Shown here in pieces: positions 1-8,818 of a stretch of DNA of 64,000 bases; position 1 is the first letter of the stretch; every line of letters begins with the position of its first letter. Origin of the DNA: Kitasatospora sp. MAA19 (GTDB taxonomy: Bacteria > Actinomycetota > Actinomycetes > Streptomycetales > Streptomycetaceae); the NCBI RefSeq assembly GCF_029894125.1, contig NZ_JARXYZ010000032.1, forward strand, positions 22,593 through 86,592, read 5' to 3'. Made by a program: the position numbers and the translations under genes. The notes beneath the pieces are model-generated. The model was not told the origin of the DNA. It worked only from the letters and a program-made list of their open reading frames with translations, and did not search any database.

Positions 1-297
1 GCCCTGGCCGCCGGCAGCGACCACCTCGGCCCAGGACGCTACGAGACCCTGGTGTGCCCGGGCACGATCGAGGGCGTCCCGGTGTTCACCTTCACCGCCC
101 CCTGGGCGCTCGCCGACGCCGAACTCAACGTGCCCTGCGCCGCCTACCTCGCCAACTTCGCCACCGGCCTGGCCGAGGCCCATGGCTGGAGTCTGGAGCA
201 GGCCGCGGCCTATCTTGCTGATCGGCCCGGCGCCGCCGGCCACTGGAGCGCCGACGCGGTGCTGGACGCCCTGCGCCCCGCATCGGCCCTGCCGTGA
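1..297 (+). CDS. Hypothetical protein, C-terminal part (gene enters from the left edge)
   Basis: The reading frame is open from base 1, so the start lies outside the window; 98 codons are visible, ending in TGA. The visible part is a plain soluble sequence (ALAAGSDHLGPG... to ...LRPASALP) with no motif I recognise. The GTG at base 52 is in frame, but nothing suggests it is the true start because the coding pattern continues to its left. It converges on the gene at 563-2047, with a strong inverted repeat between them. Confidence 0.6.
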   Translation, partial: ALAAGSDHLGPGRYETLVCPGTIEGVPVFTFTAPWALADAELNVPCAAYLANFATGLAEAHGWSLEQAAAYLADRPGAAGHWSADAVLDALRPASALP

Positions 298-494
298 GCG
301 CCCAGGCCGGGCCGGACGGACTGCTGTGGAGCGCCCGCGGTGCCGGGCGCGGCCCGGGGTGATGTACGGCGGCCGCGACCAGGTCCACCCCATCCGGGCC
401 GCTTTGTCGGCGCGGGCGCGGCGTTCGGCGATGGCCTGGCTGCTGGCGGCGGTCTCGTCCTGGTGGGCCTGGGCGGCGACGCTTCGGTGAAGGC

Positions 495-540
495 GGTTTC
501 GCTTGGCAACACGGACGTACCGGTGTTGCCGAGCGAGACC
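495..540. other. Imperfect inverted repeat, 18-bp arms
   Basis: Left arm 495-512 (GGTTTCGCTTGGCAACAC) and right arm 523-540 pair at 16 of 18 positions around a 10-bp spacer. It lies between two convergent genes, so a bidirectional terminator is the simplest reading. The symmetry and spacer size would also suit a recombinase or regulator binding site; no U-tract is present. Confidence 0.6.
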
Positions 541-562
541 TTCATGGCCGCTCTTGACGTCG

Positions 563-2047
563 CTACCGCCCAGCCTGTGAACGGAAGAGCTCCTCGAACG
601 CCGCAGCTGCCTCAGCAAGCTCCTGAGGATCCACATCCGCTGGATCGAGCTCCAGCTCGCTGCGGCAGTCGTGACAGAGGCCGTCGGTGGGCGCAGTGCC
701 GTAGGAGTTGTAGCCGCACCCGTCCGTCGTGCACCACCACTTCCCCATCGGCTGGTTCTCGGAGGCCTGTGGCGGAATCGGCTTCTTCCCGAAGCGGCGG
801 TCCACCCTCCGCTCCGTACACGCCTTGCAGGGCAGACTTGAACCGATGACCAGTCCGTCCTCGCATGACAGGTCTGGGCAGTCCGGCGACGGTTTGATCA
901 ACTCCACTGCCAGCCCGACGCCCGTCTTCGCCGTCTCGATCGGGTCCAGGCCGCACAGCTTCGCTAGGTACCCCCGGCTGACCCACCGTCGCTCGATTCG
1001 TGCCACCAGCTGCTCAACCGTGCGGTGCTTGAGCTGATCACGGATCAGGTCGCCCATCGGGTTCGCGGGAACACGGCTCGGCAACGGCTTGGCCGGCAGG
1101 GTGGTCAGCTCAGCCGGAAGGGCGGCCACCACAGTGCGCACCTTCGCGGCCTGCTCCCGGGTCATGCGGACGCCGCCGCTTCGTGACTTCGCCGAGCTGC
1201 TGGTCTTGTCGGACGCGGCGCAGCCGCTTCGCATCGCGCGCGCAGTACTACCTGTAGATGCCCTACGGGCGTCACCACCGGCTCGCGCCGGAGGCGCATC
1301 AGTTTCGTCTTTTTCTACTTCGTCTTGTTCCACCCCCCGGCGCGGGGGTACGACGCCCCCCGGCGCGGGGGTACGTACCCCCGCGCCGGGGGGTACCGGA
1401 ATTGCTGGGTTCTCTCGCGTTTCTGCAGGTGAGCCCGTACCCCCCGGCGCAGGGGTACGGAAGTCGGCCAGCTCGGGCATACGGAAGTTGTCCACAGGCG
1501 GTACCGGAAGCTTCGCCTTCTTCGCCGCAGCGCGCTGATCAGCGACTTTGTCGCAGTGCACCTTGAGAGCGGTCCGGACCGCGGCAAGCCATGCGTCGAA
1601 CTCGGCCTCGCGCTGCTTCTTCTGTTCCTGCGTCTCGCCCTTCGGCGCGCGGTTCATCCCGTACCAGGCGGCCATCGACTGTGGGCCGCGGTACCCGCGG
1701 GGCGGTGTCTGGTGGACGATGTACCGGTTGCGGCTGACCAGACCGGACGTGGAACGGATGACCTCGACAGCGCCGAGCACCTCCAGCTGCAGCATGTACT
1801 TGCTGACGCTGTCCGGCTTCTTCAGCTGGAGGATGCGGGCGAGGGATACCAGGCCCGGCCAGACCTCGTTGTCGTCCCTGCTGACGTTGACGTGCGCGAC
1901 CATCCCCCAGTAGAGCGTGCGAGCGTCGTTGTCGGCGCCGGACAGGAGCACCCAGTCGCCGACCTGGCTGAATGGGGCACGCCGGCCGAGGGCGACCTCG
2001 AGATCCTCGTCGAGCTCAGACGGATCCGCGATGAAGCTGGAACTCAT
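563..2047 (-). CDS. Winged-helix replication-initiator-like protein with zinc ribbon
   Basis: About 494 aa. The N-terminal ~130 residues (GDWVLLSGADNDARTLYWGMVAHVN, then SLARILQLKKPDSVSKYMLQLEVLGAVEV) read as a winged-helix fold as in actinomycete plasmid initiator or regulator proteins. A Pro/Gly-rich linker follows, then a basic helical domain and a C-terminal zinc ribbon (CKAC...CTTDGCGYN...CHDC). The linker is encoded by four 20-bp repeats (see 1333-1459), recalling initiator genes of Streptomyces linear plasmids that contain their own iterons. The start at 2047 is preferred because the fold begins there; the frame stays open to 2110 and neither start has a strong ribosome site. An ordinary DNA-binding regulator is the alternative. 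Confidence 0.55.
   Translation of the reverse strand: MSSSFIADPSELDEDLEVALGRRAPFSQVGDWVLLSGADNDARTLYWGMVAHVNVSRDDNEVWPGLVSLARILQLKKPDSVSKYMLQLEVLGAVEVIRSTSGLVSRNRYIVHQTPPRGYRGPQSMAAWYGMNRAPKGETQEQKKQREAEFDAWLAAVRTALKVHCDKVADQRAAAKKAKLPVPPVDNFRMPELADFRTPAPGGTGSPAETRENPAIPVPPGAGVRTPAPGGVVPPRRGVEQDEVEKDETDAPPARAGGDARRASTGSTARAMRSGCAASDKTSSSAKSRSGGVRMTREQAAKVRTVVAALPAELTTLPAKPLPSRVPANPMGDLIRDQLKHRTVEQLVARIERRWVSRGYLAKLCGLDPIETAKTGVGLAVELIKPSPDCPDLSCEDGLVIGSSLPCKACTERRVDRRFGKKPIPPQASENQPMGKWWCTTDGCGYNSYGTAPTDGLCHDCRSELELDPADVDPQELAEAAAAFEELFRSQAGR
1333..1459. repeat. Iteron-like 20-bp repeats inside the initiator-like gene
   Basis: The unit ccccccggcgcgggggtacg occurs exactly at 1333-1352 and 1356-1375, as an exact reverse complement at 1374-1393, and with one mismatch at 1440-1459. 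Copies two and three share a central CG and form a long palindrome. First-to-second spacing is 23 bp, about two helical turns. They encode the low-complexity linker (PPGAGVRTPAPGG), so protein constraint alone does not explain the DNA identity or the inverted copy. Candidate replication origin. Confidence 0.6.
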
Positions 2048-2523
2048 CGCGTCACCGCCGGGGCAGCATGGGTCGGCAGGAGCAGCCCGGGCGGTGAGCC
2101 GGAGTGACACAGCTGCCGCGCTGCGTGATGTAGCTGGGCAAGGGGAGGCGCTACCTCTCGGTGGAGCGCCGTCACGTGGCGGTTAGCAGGGTTCGGCCAA
2201 CCAAGGCGAGTGACGGGTGTCTCTCGCCGGTGGGCGGGTATGGCTGGTACCGTCGTGACGACGCAGTTCTGAATGCGATAGCGGCCCAGTTTCTTGGCGG
2301 ATACCGGGGCCGCTTTCGCGTTTCTGGACTTGTAGATGCCCGAGACGGGCACCAGGCGAGCCTAGCTCTGTAGGGAGCTGGCACGAACGGTTTCAGAGCG
2401 TGTCTACGCCTCACTGATCGTCAGGTAGGCAGCTTCATCGAGCCCCCCTCCTTCGCAGACAACCGATGCCCGAAGCAGCCCCAGGGCGTCCCCAACGAGG
2501 GTCGATGCCGTCCTCGCGACGAA
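2048..2523. other. Gene-poor stretch upstream of the initiator-like gene
   Basis: No convincing gene on either strand; composition is less GC-skewed than the flanks. It must hold the leftward promoter of the initiator-like gene and the end of the DUF89 unit, but I could not pick a clear promoter. Confidence 0.4.
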
Positions 2524-3678
2524 TCATGGGAGCATCTGAATCAGAGCGTGCGTACCAGACGTCTGCCATTCAGCTCCGGACTGCTCCAGCTCATCCAGAC
2601 GCTCGACGCTCAGCCCCACGACGACATCGGACTTGAGCGTGCGCAGCGCCGCGACGCGGCCGGGGAAGTAGCGCGTTACCTCGGTGAAGGGGAGCGTCGG
2701 GTCCCACCAGCGGTCGCCGACGAGCCTGCGGTAGTTCAGGTCGCCCTTGAAGACCGTGATGGTGGCCGATCCGAGTTCCTCCTTCAGAGTCTGCGGCATG
2801 GCCGTGAAGTCGAAGGGCTCACACCAGAACTCGTTGGTGTGCACGCGGAGCTGGCCGGCCGCCGCGGCTTCGCGCAGCCGCTCACCGACGGCCCGGGCCT
2901 CGCCCTTACTGCGCAGCAGCGCGCGCAGGCAGTCCGCGACGTCGGCGAGGGTGGCGTCGGAGACGTAGTACGGCGTCGGCTTCACGTGCAGCACCACCTC
3001 GCCGGCGAGTCCGCCCGCCAGGAGATGGTCGACGAGGGCCAGGTCTGCGATCGTCTCGCTGCCTGCGTTGTCCGCGACCAGGGCCACGGTGCCGCCGGGC
3101 TGGGACCGGAGAAGCTCCCACAGGACCCCGCTGTCGTCGGCCACCAGGCCGGAGGCCTCGATGCCACGGCCCGTCGTGATCTGGAGCGCCAGATCGGCGC
3201 GGTTGCCCCACAAGCTCGCCCGCAGAAGCGCCTGGCCTCGCTCGTCGTCGGCCAGGCCGACGACATCGTCGAGCGCGGCGATCTCGGCCGACACCGCCTC
3301 GCCCGCAAGCTCGGCCCGCTTGAACGGCGCGAAGAGATCGACACCCCGCCACGGCCCGGTCCCGAAGAAGCCGACGGCCTCGAGCAGACGCCGGTAGAAA
3401 TACGACTCCGCCCACAGGAACGGCACCTCCGCCCACGGACGGCCGTAGAAACCGCTCCCCCACTCACGCCAACGCTCAGCGTCGACGGCGCTCTCAGGCA
3501 AAGGCAGGATCACACCGCTGACGTTCTCCTCCGCGAGCTCGGACAGCGCTTGGCGCTGCTCCGGGCCGAAGGGCCAGGCCCCGACGAGCCGCTCGATTAG
3601 CGCGGGATGCCGCTTGGCGAACACGTCGCCGGCGAACGGCGACTCACTCGAAATGATCACCGGGGCCTGGGGGGTCAT
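2524..3678 (-). CDS. ARMT1/DUF89-family metal-dependent phosphatase
   Basis: 384 aa, full length. The C-terminal half carries the DUF89 signatures: DNAGSE (near residue 200, VALVADNAGSETIADLAL) and FKGDLNYRRLVGD (near residue 310). In this family they form the metal site of damage-control phosphatases acting on phosphorylated metabolites; human ARMT1 is the best-known relative. The substrate here cannot be told. The start codon lies 6 bp after the stop of the large STAND NTPase gene, so the two form one leftward operon. That partnership suggests a role in signalling or conflict rather than housekeeping (inference). Confidence 0.8.
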   Translation of the reverse strand: MTPQAPVIISSESPFAGDVFAKRHPALIERLVGAWPFGPEQRQALSELAEENVSGVILPLPESAVDAERWREWGSGFYGRPWAEVPFLWAESYFYRRLLEAVGFFGTGPWRGVDLFAPFKRAELAGEAVSAEIAALDDVVGLADDERGQALLRASLWGNRADLALQITTGRGIEASGLVADDSGVLWELLRSQPGGTVALVADNAGSETIADLALVDHLLAGGLAGEVVLHVKPTPYYVSDATLADVADCLRALLRSKGEARAVGERLREAAAAGQLRVHTNEFWCEPFDFTAMPQTLKEELGSATITVFKGDLNYRRLVGDRWWDPTLPFTEVTRYFPGRVAALRTLKSDVVVGLSVERLDELEQSGAEWQTSGTHALIQMLP

Positions 3679-3684
3679 GAGCTG

Positions 3685-6600
3685 TTATCCCTCTCGGAGC
3701 GGGTTCAGACTGAGGTCCAGGGCGACCACCCCGGCGGCACTGCCGACGAGGATGCGACCGTGGACAGGGTCGTAGGCGGCGCAGTTGAGGCTGCCGTCGA
3801 CGCGGACCTCGGCGAGCTGCCGCTGCTCGGCGAGCGACCAGAGTCGGATGGTGCCGTCGGCGGCAGCGGAGACGAGCTGGTCCGGTTTGGCGGTGAATGC
3901 GATCACCAGGATGCGGCCGGAATGCCCGCTGAGCTGAGCGGTGAACCGGTCACCGGTCAGGTCTCGGACAGCGATGTCGCCCGTGCCCGCTCCGACGGCG
4001 GCTCGGGCGCCTTGGTCGTCGAGTGCGACGGCGCGGGCCCAGCCGGTCGGGCAGGTGAACCTGGAGACGAACTCGCCGTCGGCGGCCCTCCACACGCGAA
4101 CGGATCCATCGCCACCGCAGGCTGCGAGAACCTGGCCGTCGCCGCTGAACGCGATTGAGCGCAGCCGGCCGGCGTGGACATCCTGTGACCACAGGAGGTT
4201 GCCGTCCGGCAGGTCCCAGCAGCGGATGTGTCCGTCACCAGTGCTCGCCGCCAGCCTGGGCACGGTGCGCGCCATGGCCACCGCCCAGGTGCGGTGGGTG
4301 TCCTGGTTGAGGGTCAGCTCCCATGCCTCGTCCGTCAGAGACCAGGCGCGCACCGCGCCGTCGCCGCACGCGGCCGCCACCAGGTCTGCGCCTGACGCGA
4401 GGGACCAGACCCGGCCGTGTCCGGCCGGGAGCCTGCGCAGCGGGGTTGAGTCGGTGGCGTCGACCAGGTCGACCTGCCCCGCTCCGTCACCGATCAGCCC
4501 GACCGCGCCGGTACTCGAGAACGTAGTCGACCAGGTCGTGTTCGATCCGGCAGCCAGCGTCTGAAGCTCGCCACCATTGGCCAGCCATAGCCGCACCGAG
4601 CCGTCCTCACAGCCGGCAACGACCGTGCCGTCGCTGCCGCGGGCGAGCGATCGGACCCAGTCGACACCGGGCGGCAACGCGGTCTTCCCAGCCTCGCCGT
4701 CCACGGTCAACGCGTGGATCGTCGGCTTTTCGGTCGCGGTGAGCACGAGACCGCCGTCCGGGGCAGCGACGACGGAACGCACCCGATCGGGCAGGTTCGT
4801 GCGTCGGACCGCGGTGAGAGTACCGGCCTTCGTCGTCCACACCACGACTGAGCGGTCACCGGAGCCTGAAGCCAGCAAACCCGAATCCGCCGCGAAAGCC
4901 ACCGACCGCACCCAGTCCCGATGCTGCGCCTTCTCATCCAGCAGCCGCCCAGTGACCAGGTCGAAGAGCCGGACGAACTCGTCCTCACCGGCAACCGCGA
5001 CTACCGGCTCGCTCCCGCTGCTCACCGCGACCGACCAGACCGGAGTGCCGGTGGTCTGCATTCGGCGGACCAGCAGCAGCCGTTCGGCGTCCCACACGCA
5101 CACGGCACCGTCCTCGGCCCCCGAGACCAGCAGCTGCCGGTCGGCCGTGAACGCGAGGGATCGGATCCGCCGGGAGTGCCCAGCCAGCACGCCCACCGGC
5201 GCCCCGGAGTCGGTGCGCCACAGGCGGATCAGACCGTCGTCCCCGGCCGAGGCGACGATGGCCCCGTCCGGAGACAACGCGGTGGCGAACACCCAGCCGG
5301 TGTGCGCGTGGAACGTACGCAGCAGCCGACGGCTGCCGAGGTCCCACAGCCGAACCGCGCCGTCTTCTCCACCCGAGGCAACGATCCTCGCCTCCGTGGA
5401 GACACTGACGACCGCGCCCACGTGGCCGGAATCCTTCGACTGGACCGCCGCACCACGGCGCAGCCACCCGGCGGTGAACGTCGCGCCAAGCGATGCGGCC
5501 TCAGCGAGCGCCTCCGGCGCCACCGGAGAGGGCGAGCGGTGCAGCGCGACCGACAAGGTCGCAGCCACGTCGGCTGGCTCCACCAGTCCAGTCAGCAGAT
5601 ACCCGGAGCCCGCCATCACCCGCGCCGCCGTCCACGCGGCCGAGCGCCGCCCCGCCGGCAGAACGTCGAGGATCGCTGTGTCAGCAACCAGCGCCTGCTC
5701 CCCCACCAGCGCGACCTTCCGCACCATGTACGAGGGCGACGACAGCAGCGCGACGAGCTGGTCCTCCAGCCCGGCCTCACGCAGGTGGTAGGGCAGATGA
5801 CGCCACAGGTAGCCCTGCTCCGTCCCCAACTCCTCCCACCGGCCTCCGGTCGACTCGCGGAACGTGTCCAGCAGGGAGGCGTGTAGTTGCTCCCATTCGT
5901 CCGCGACCAGGTGCCGCAGGTACGACCGGAACACGTCGTGGAGCGTGATGGTCTCCGTGTCCGCCCGGTAGCTGCTCACCAGCGACCGGTCTGCGAGGAC
6001 ACGGCAGAACTGCCTGGTGGCGTGCGGCGACCAGGAGAATGCTGTCTTCCACCAATGCGTCAGCACGCGGACAGGGACCGCCGTCGCCGGCGGGAACACC
6101 GCCAGCGACAGATACCGCGCCCGCAAGTCCGACGCGCCGTTGAGGATGACGCTCTCCTCCAAGCCGTCGAGACTGGACGCGATCGCCTGGCCGATCGCGC
6201 TGCGTCGCTGGTCGGCGTCGAGGACATCGAACGCCTGCGGTCCGTAGTCGCGGATCGTCTCCGATGCCTCGGCAATGACGTGACCCGACGACGCGCCGGA
6301 CGCCACATCCTGGCCGACGGTCGAACCGACGATCTGTGCCAGCAGCGGCCAGCCGCCGAGCAGCCCGGCCAGTTGTTCGGCATCCGAGCGCTCCAACGAG
6401 GCGACGTTGCGGGTCAGTATCTCGCTGATCTCGGCCGCCGTCATCGGCCCGAGCCGTACGACCTGTGCGGTCGACGGACACACCCGCACGTTCCGCGTCG
6501 TGACTAGCCGCACGCACTCCTCGCCGCCCAGGAGAAATGGGGAGAGGTCTGCGGCGGACCACACGTTGTCGATGACCAGCAGTGCACGCCGGTCCTGCAA

Positions 6601-7203
6601 CAGTCGCGCGAGATGGAAGCCGGCCTGCTCCGGATCCGTCAGGGCAGGTCGGGAGCCGCTGAGGTGGACGCAGACGTCGGAGACGAGCTCCACGACTCGG
6701 GCCGGGGTGCAGTCCTCACCGGTCTCCACCCACAGGATCTCCGGATAGAGCTCCTGGATCCGCTCATTGTTAACCAGCTGCGTCGCGATGGTCGTCTTGC
6801 CGAATCCTCCGGGACCTACGACGGCGACCGTCGCGATTCCCTCGGCGTTGCGTGCCTCCTCCAGAACGGAGATGAGGCCATCAAAGTCAGTGTTCCTGCG
6901 CACCAGACTGGGCTCCACGTTCGGAATAGGGAGGAAGCTGCCCAGTAGCGCCACGGGAGCTCCCGGCTTCTCGCCGATCGCTTCCCAGAACCGCGCCTGC
7001 TCTGCCGGGCTGCATCGCTCCAAGGATGAGTCCAGCGCCTCCTGGAGGACCTTGCTGATCGCCTTCGGGTTGGAAGGCGACTCCCAGTCAGACACTGTTC
7101 GGCTTCCGACTCCCAGGTAGGCCGCGAACCCCCGCACCGATAGGCGCTTGGATTCCCGCAATGCGCGCGATTCCCTTCCAGTCCAGCGCTGCACTGTGCC
7201 CAC
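3685..7203 (-). CDS. NLR-like STAND NTPase: HTH + NB-ARC + WD40 repeats
   Basis: 1172 aa. In order: an XRE-type helix-turn-helix (RLSVRGFAAYLGVGSRTVSDWE, about residues 20-45); an NB-ARC ATPase with P-loop GPGGFGKT (130-137), Walker B ALLVIDNVW, a GGWPLLAQI GxP-like motif and an LHD motif (TLHDVFRSYL); a helical linker; and a WD40 propeller from about residue 600 to the end, with repeats such as GGEDGAVRLWD and GSGDRSVVVW. The GTG at 7203 is preferred because a GAGGGGG ribosome site precedes it. Such proteins act as sensors that oligomerise on ligand; bacterial relatives include transcription regulators and phage-defence proteins. Followed 6 bp later by the DUF89 phosphatase. Confidence 0.88.
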   Translation of the reverse strand: MGTVQRWTGRESRALRESKRLSVRGFAAYLGVGSRTVSDWESPSNPKAISKVLQEALDSSLERCSPAEQARFWEAIGEKPGAPVALLGSFLPIPNVEPSLVRRNTDFDGLISVLEEARNAEGIATVAVVGPGGFGKTTIATQLVNNERIQELYPEILWVETGEDCTPARVVELVSDVCVHLSGSRPALTDPEQAGFHLARLLQDRRALLVIDNVWSAADLSPFLLGGEECVRLVTTRNVRVCPSTAQVVRLGPMTAAEISEILTRNVASLERSDAEQLAGLLGGWPLLAQIVGSTVGQDVASGASSGHVIAEASETIRDYGPQAFDVLDADQRRSAIGQAIASSLDGLEESVILNGASDLRARYLSLAVFPPATAVPVRVLTHWWKTAFSWSPHATRQFCRVLADRSLVSSYRADTETITLHDVFRSYLRHLVADEWEQLHASLLDTFRESTGGRWEELGTEQGYLWRHLPYHLREAGLEDQLVALLSSPSYMVRKVALVGEQALVADTAILDVLPAGRRSAAWTAARVMAGSGYLLTGLVEPADVAATLSVALHRSPSPVAPEALAEAASLGATFTAGWLRRGAAVQSKDSGHVGAVVSVSTEARIVASGGEDGAVRLWDLGSRRLLRTFHAHTGWVFATALSPDGAIVASAGDDGLIRLWRTDSGAPVGVLAGHSRRIRSLAFTADRQLLVSGAEDGAVCVWDAERLLLVRRMQTTGTPVWSVAVSSGSEPVVAVAGEDEFVRLFDLVTGRLLDEKAQHRDWVRSVAFAADSGLLASGSGDRSVVVWTTKAGTLTAVRRTNLPDRVRSVVAAPDGGLVLTATEKPTIHALTVDGEAGKTALPPGVDWVRSLARGSDGTVVAGCEDGSVRLWLANGGELQTLAAGSNTTWSTTFSSTGAVGLIGDGAGQVDLVDATDSTPLRRLPAGHGRVWSLASGADLVAAACGDGAVRAWSLTDEAWELTLNQDTHRTWAVAMARTVPRLAASTGDGHIRCWDLPDGNLLWSQDVHAGRLRSIAFSGDGQVLAACGGDGSVRVWRAADGEFVSRFTCPTGWARAVALDDQGARAAVGAGTGDIAVRDLTGDRFTAQLSGHSGRILVIAFTAKPDQLVSAAADGTIRLWSLAEQRQLAEVRVDGSLNCAAYDPVHGRILVGSAAGVVALDLSLNPLREG

Positions 7204-7484
7204 CGAGACCCCCTCGACCGACTCTCTGACGCTAACAACGGGTTGTGCCCAAATCGCGGTCGCGGGCCTACCCCGCAGCAGACCCGCAGCGCCACCGCCA
7301 CGCCTGGCCGGCAGGGCGGTGTGGATCACGAATTAGATCTTCACTGGCGCTCACCCAGTCCGCAGCGCCGCCGCAGCACCGCACCAGCCACAGCACCGGG
7401 AAGTCCAGGCACGCTTCTGGATATCGGAGCTGGACCTCCCCACTCCGCTCTCGCAACGGCCAGCTGGAGGTGAGTAGATGACTC

Positions 7485-7841
7485 TTACGAACCTGGGGAA
7501 GTTCGAAGCCCGGCCCGCTGAGCATGTTCCAGCTCCTCGACGCGCTCGCGAAGCGCGGCAAGCTCGCGCGCCAGATCCTCCACCGTCGGAACAGTCGATG
7601 CCCTGGCCTCCGGGGAGCTCACGAAACTGCCGCGCCCTGCCTGGGAGTAAACGGCGCCGCGGGAGCGCAGCTCGGCCAGGGCTCGCTGCACTGTCCCGGT
7701 TGCCAGGCCGTGCTCGGCGGCCAGCTGGCTGGTGCTGGGGAGCTTGTCGCCAGGGCGGAGTTCTCCGCGGCGGATCTGCGCAAGGACGGCCTGCACCAGC
7801 TGTTGATACGGCACCTGCTGCCGGCTCGGGTCGCTACTCAT
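7485..7841 (-). CDS. GntR-family repressor (KorA-like), divergent from the transfer operon
   Basis: 118 aa. The N-terminal winged helix is typical GntR (YQQLVQAVLAQIRRGELRPGDKLPSTSQLAAEHGLATGTVQRALAELRSRGAVYSQAGRGSFV), followed by only a short coiled tail (LARELAALRERVEELEHAQ) instead of a ligand domain. Compact GntR proteins next to tra genes are the Kor repressors of Streptomyces conjugative plasmids (pIJ101 KorA, pSAM2 KorSA). The ATG at 7841 begins the domain; longer frames add unrelated residues. The divergent region holds a palindrome overlapping a TTGACA promoter, fitting repression of the rightward operon and itself. Confidence 0.82.
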   Translation of the reverse strand: MSSDPSRQQVPYQQLVQAVLAQIRRGELRPGDKLPSTSQLAAEHGLATGTVQRALAELRSRGAVYSQAGRGSFVSSPEARASTVPTVEDLARELAALRERVEELEHAQRAGLRTSPGS

Positions 7842-7882
7842 GGGTGCATCGTACATCCGGCGGCCCGCCATAGATAGCCATG

Positions 7883-7920
7883 CCATGTATGTTGACATGG
7901 TTGCCAATGGTGGCTACCTT
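7883..7920 (+). promoter_or_regulatory. Rightward promoter with overlapping operator-like palindrome
   Basis: TTGACA at 7892-7897 and TACCTT at 7915-7920 with a 17-bp spacer form a vegetative-type promoter facing the 8-28 kb operon. The inverted repeat CCATGT (7883-7888) / ACATGG (7895-7900) covers the -35 box, as expected for a repressor site of the adjacent GntR protein. Confidence 0.6.
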
Positions 7921-7932
7921 GATTGAGCAAGG

Positions 7933-8007
7933 CCGGCGCTGACAACGCCGGAGCAAACCAGCGGTTGTCACCCGCCTTCGGGCGGTGGCGAAAAGTCACC
8001 TCGGTGA
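7933..8007 (+). other. Structured 5' leader of the transfer operon
   Basis: Downstream of the promoter the untranslated leader (about 250 nt to the first start codon) contains successive stem-loops: CCGGCG/CGCCGG (7933-7951), CACCCGCC-TTCG-GGCGGTGG (7969-7988) and TCACCTCGGTGA (about 7996-8007). TGACAAC/GTTGTCA (7940-7970) offers a competing pairing. It may be an attenuator; no known riboswitch motif was recognised. Confidence 0.4.
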
Positions 8008-8187
8008 CAGGGGTCGAGCCCGTAGCTCCCCCACGTCGGACGCCTACATAGCAATACCGAAAGACCTGAGCAGCTTGCTGCGCTGCCTGTCCGCCAGGAC
8101 TCCGACCGATCGGGTCGGGCCTGGCGGGCAGAGAGAGCAGCACCTCCGCTCCGCCCGGACTCCCCCTTCTCCCGCCAGGAGGCCCCG

Positions 8188-8793
8188 ATGCCCGCTCGCA
8201 CCCGCACCAAGCGCCGCAGCTTCCTCCCCCCGCTGCAGCTCTCGACCCTGCTTCCCAGCCACTACAACTTGCGCCCGGACGAGGTGAACACCGTGGTCTG
8301 CCCCGACTGCCAGACCTGGCAGCGGATCATGGGCGACAAGACGCTCACTATCCGCGACCACTACTCCACCGACCTGTCCGGCGCCGAGCTGGAAGCCGGC
8401 CAGCGGGACACCCGCTGCCCCTCCGCCCGCCGGATCGTCGAGATCGACGTCCTGGTGGCGCGCTGGGCGCGGGACATCGAGGAGGGCAGCACCGAGACTG
8501 CGGCCCGCCGGCCCACCAAGGTCCTGCGCAAGGTCAAGGCCCCGGCGCCCCGGGCGGTGCTCCACATCGCGCAGGGCCGTCCGGCCGAGCCCACCGAGTC
8601 CGCCAGGCCGGCCGCGAGGAAGCGCGCCAAGGGCTGGGAGGCCGTCCGCGTCGGCGTGCTCGTCACGGACGCCCTGCGGGTGCAGCCGCTGTACGGCGCG
8701 CGGGGCCCCCTCTTCTCACTGCCCCTGCCCGATGGCGTGGCCACCGAGCCGCCCCGGAAGCACCGGAAGCGGAAGGGTCGCCTCGCCGCCTGA
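8188..8793 (+). CDS. Basic zinc-site protein of unknown function, first gene of transfer operon
   Basis: 201 aa, ATG after a clear AGGAGG site. The N-terminal part contains CPDCQTW and a later CPSARR, a possible split zinc site. The C-terminal half is very basic (RPAARKRAKGW, PPRKHRKRKGRLAA), suggesting nucleic-acid binding. I do not recognise the family. Its position directly behind the KorA-like-controlled promoter suggests an early accessory role in transfer or its regulation. A GC-rich hairpin follows the gene. Confidence 0.7.
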   Translation: MPARTRTKRRSFLPPLQLSTLLPSHYNLRPDEVNTVVCPDCQTWQRIMGDKTLTIRDHYSTDLSGAELEAGQRDTRCPSARRIVEIDVLVARWARDIEEGSTETAARRPTKVLRKVKAPAPRAVLHIAQGRPAEPTESARPAARKRAKGWEAVRVGVLVTDALRVQPLYGARGPLFSLPLPDGVATEPPRKHRKRKGRLAA

Positions 8794-8818
8794 CCAGTCG
8801 CCAGCTGCACGAACCATC

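Noticed and set aside
2044..2352. Leftward 102-codon frame upstream of the initiator-like gene
   Set aside because: Overlaps the start of that gene, has no ribosome site and no coding-like composition.
2548..3600. 350-codon rightward frame opposite the DUF89 gene
   Set aside because: Low-complexity antisense frame; the DUF89 motifs lie on the other strand.
7990..8035. T-arm-like segment on the minus strand (ACGGG CTCGACC CCTGT) suggesting a tRNA 3' end or att site
   Set aside because: No anticodon arm, D-arm or matching acceptor stem could be found upstream, and no integrase is adjacent.
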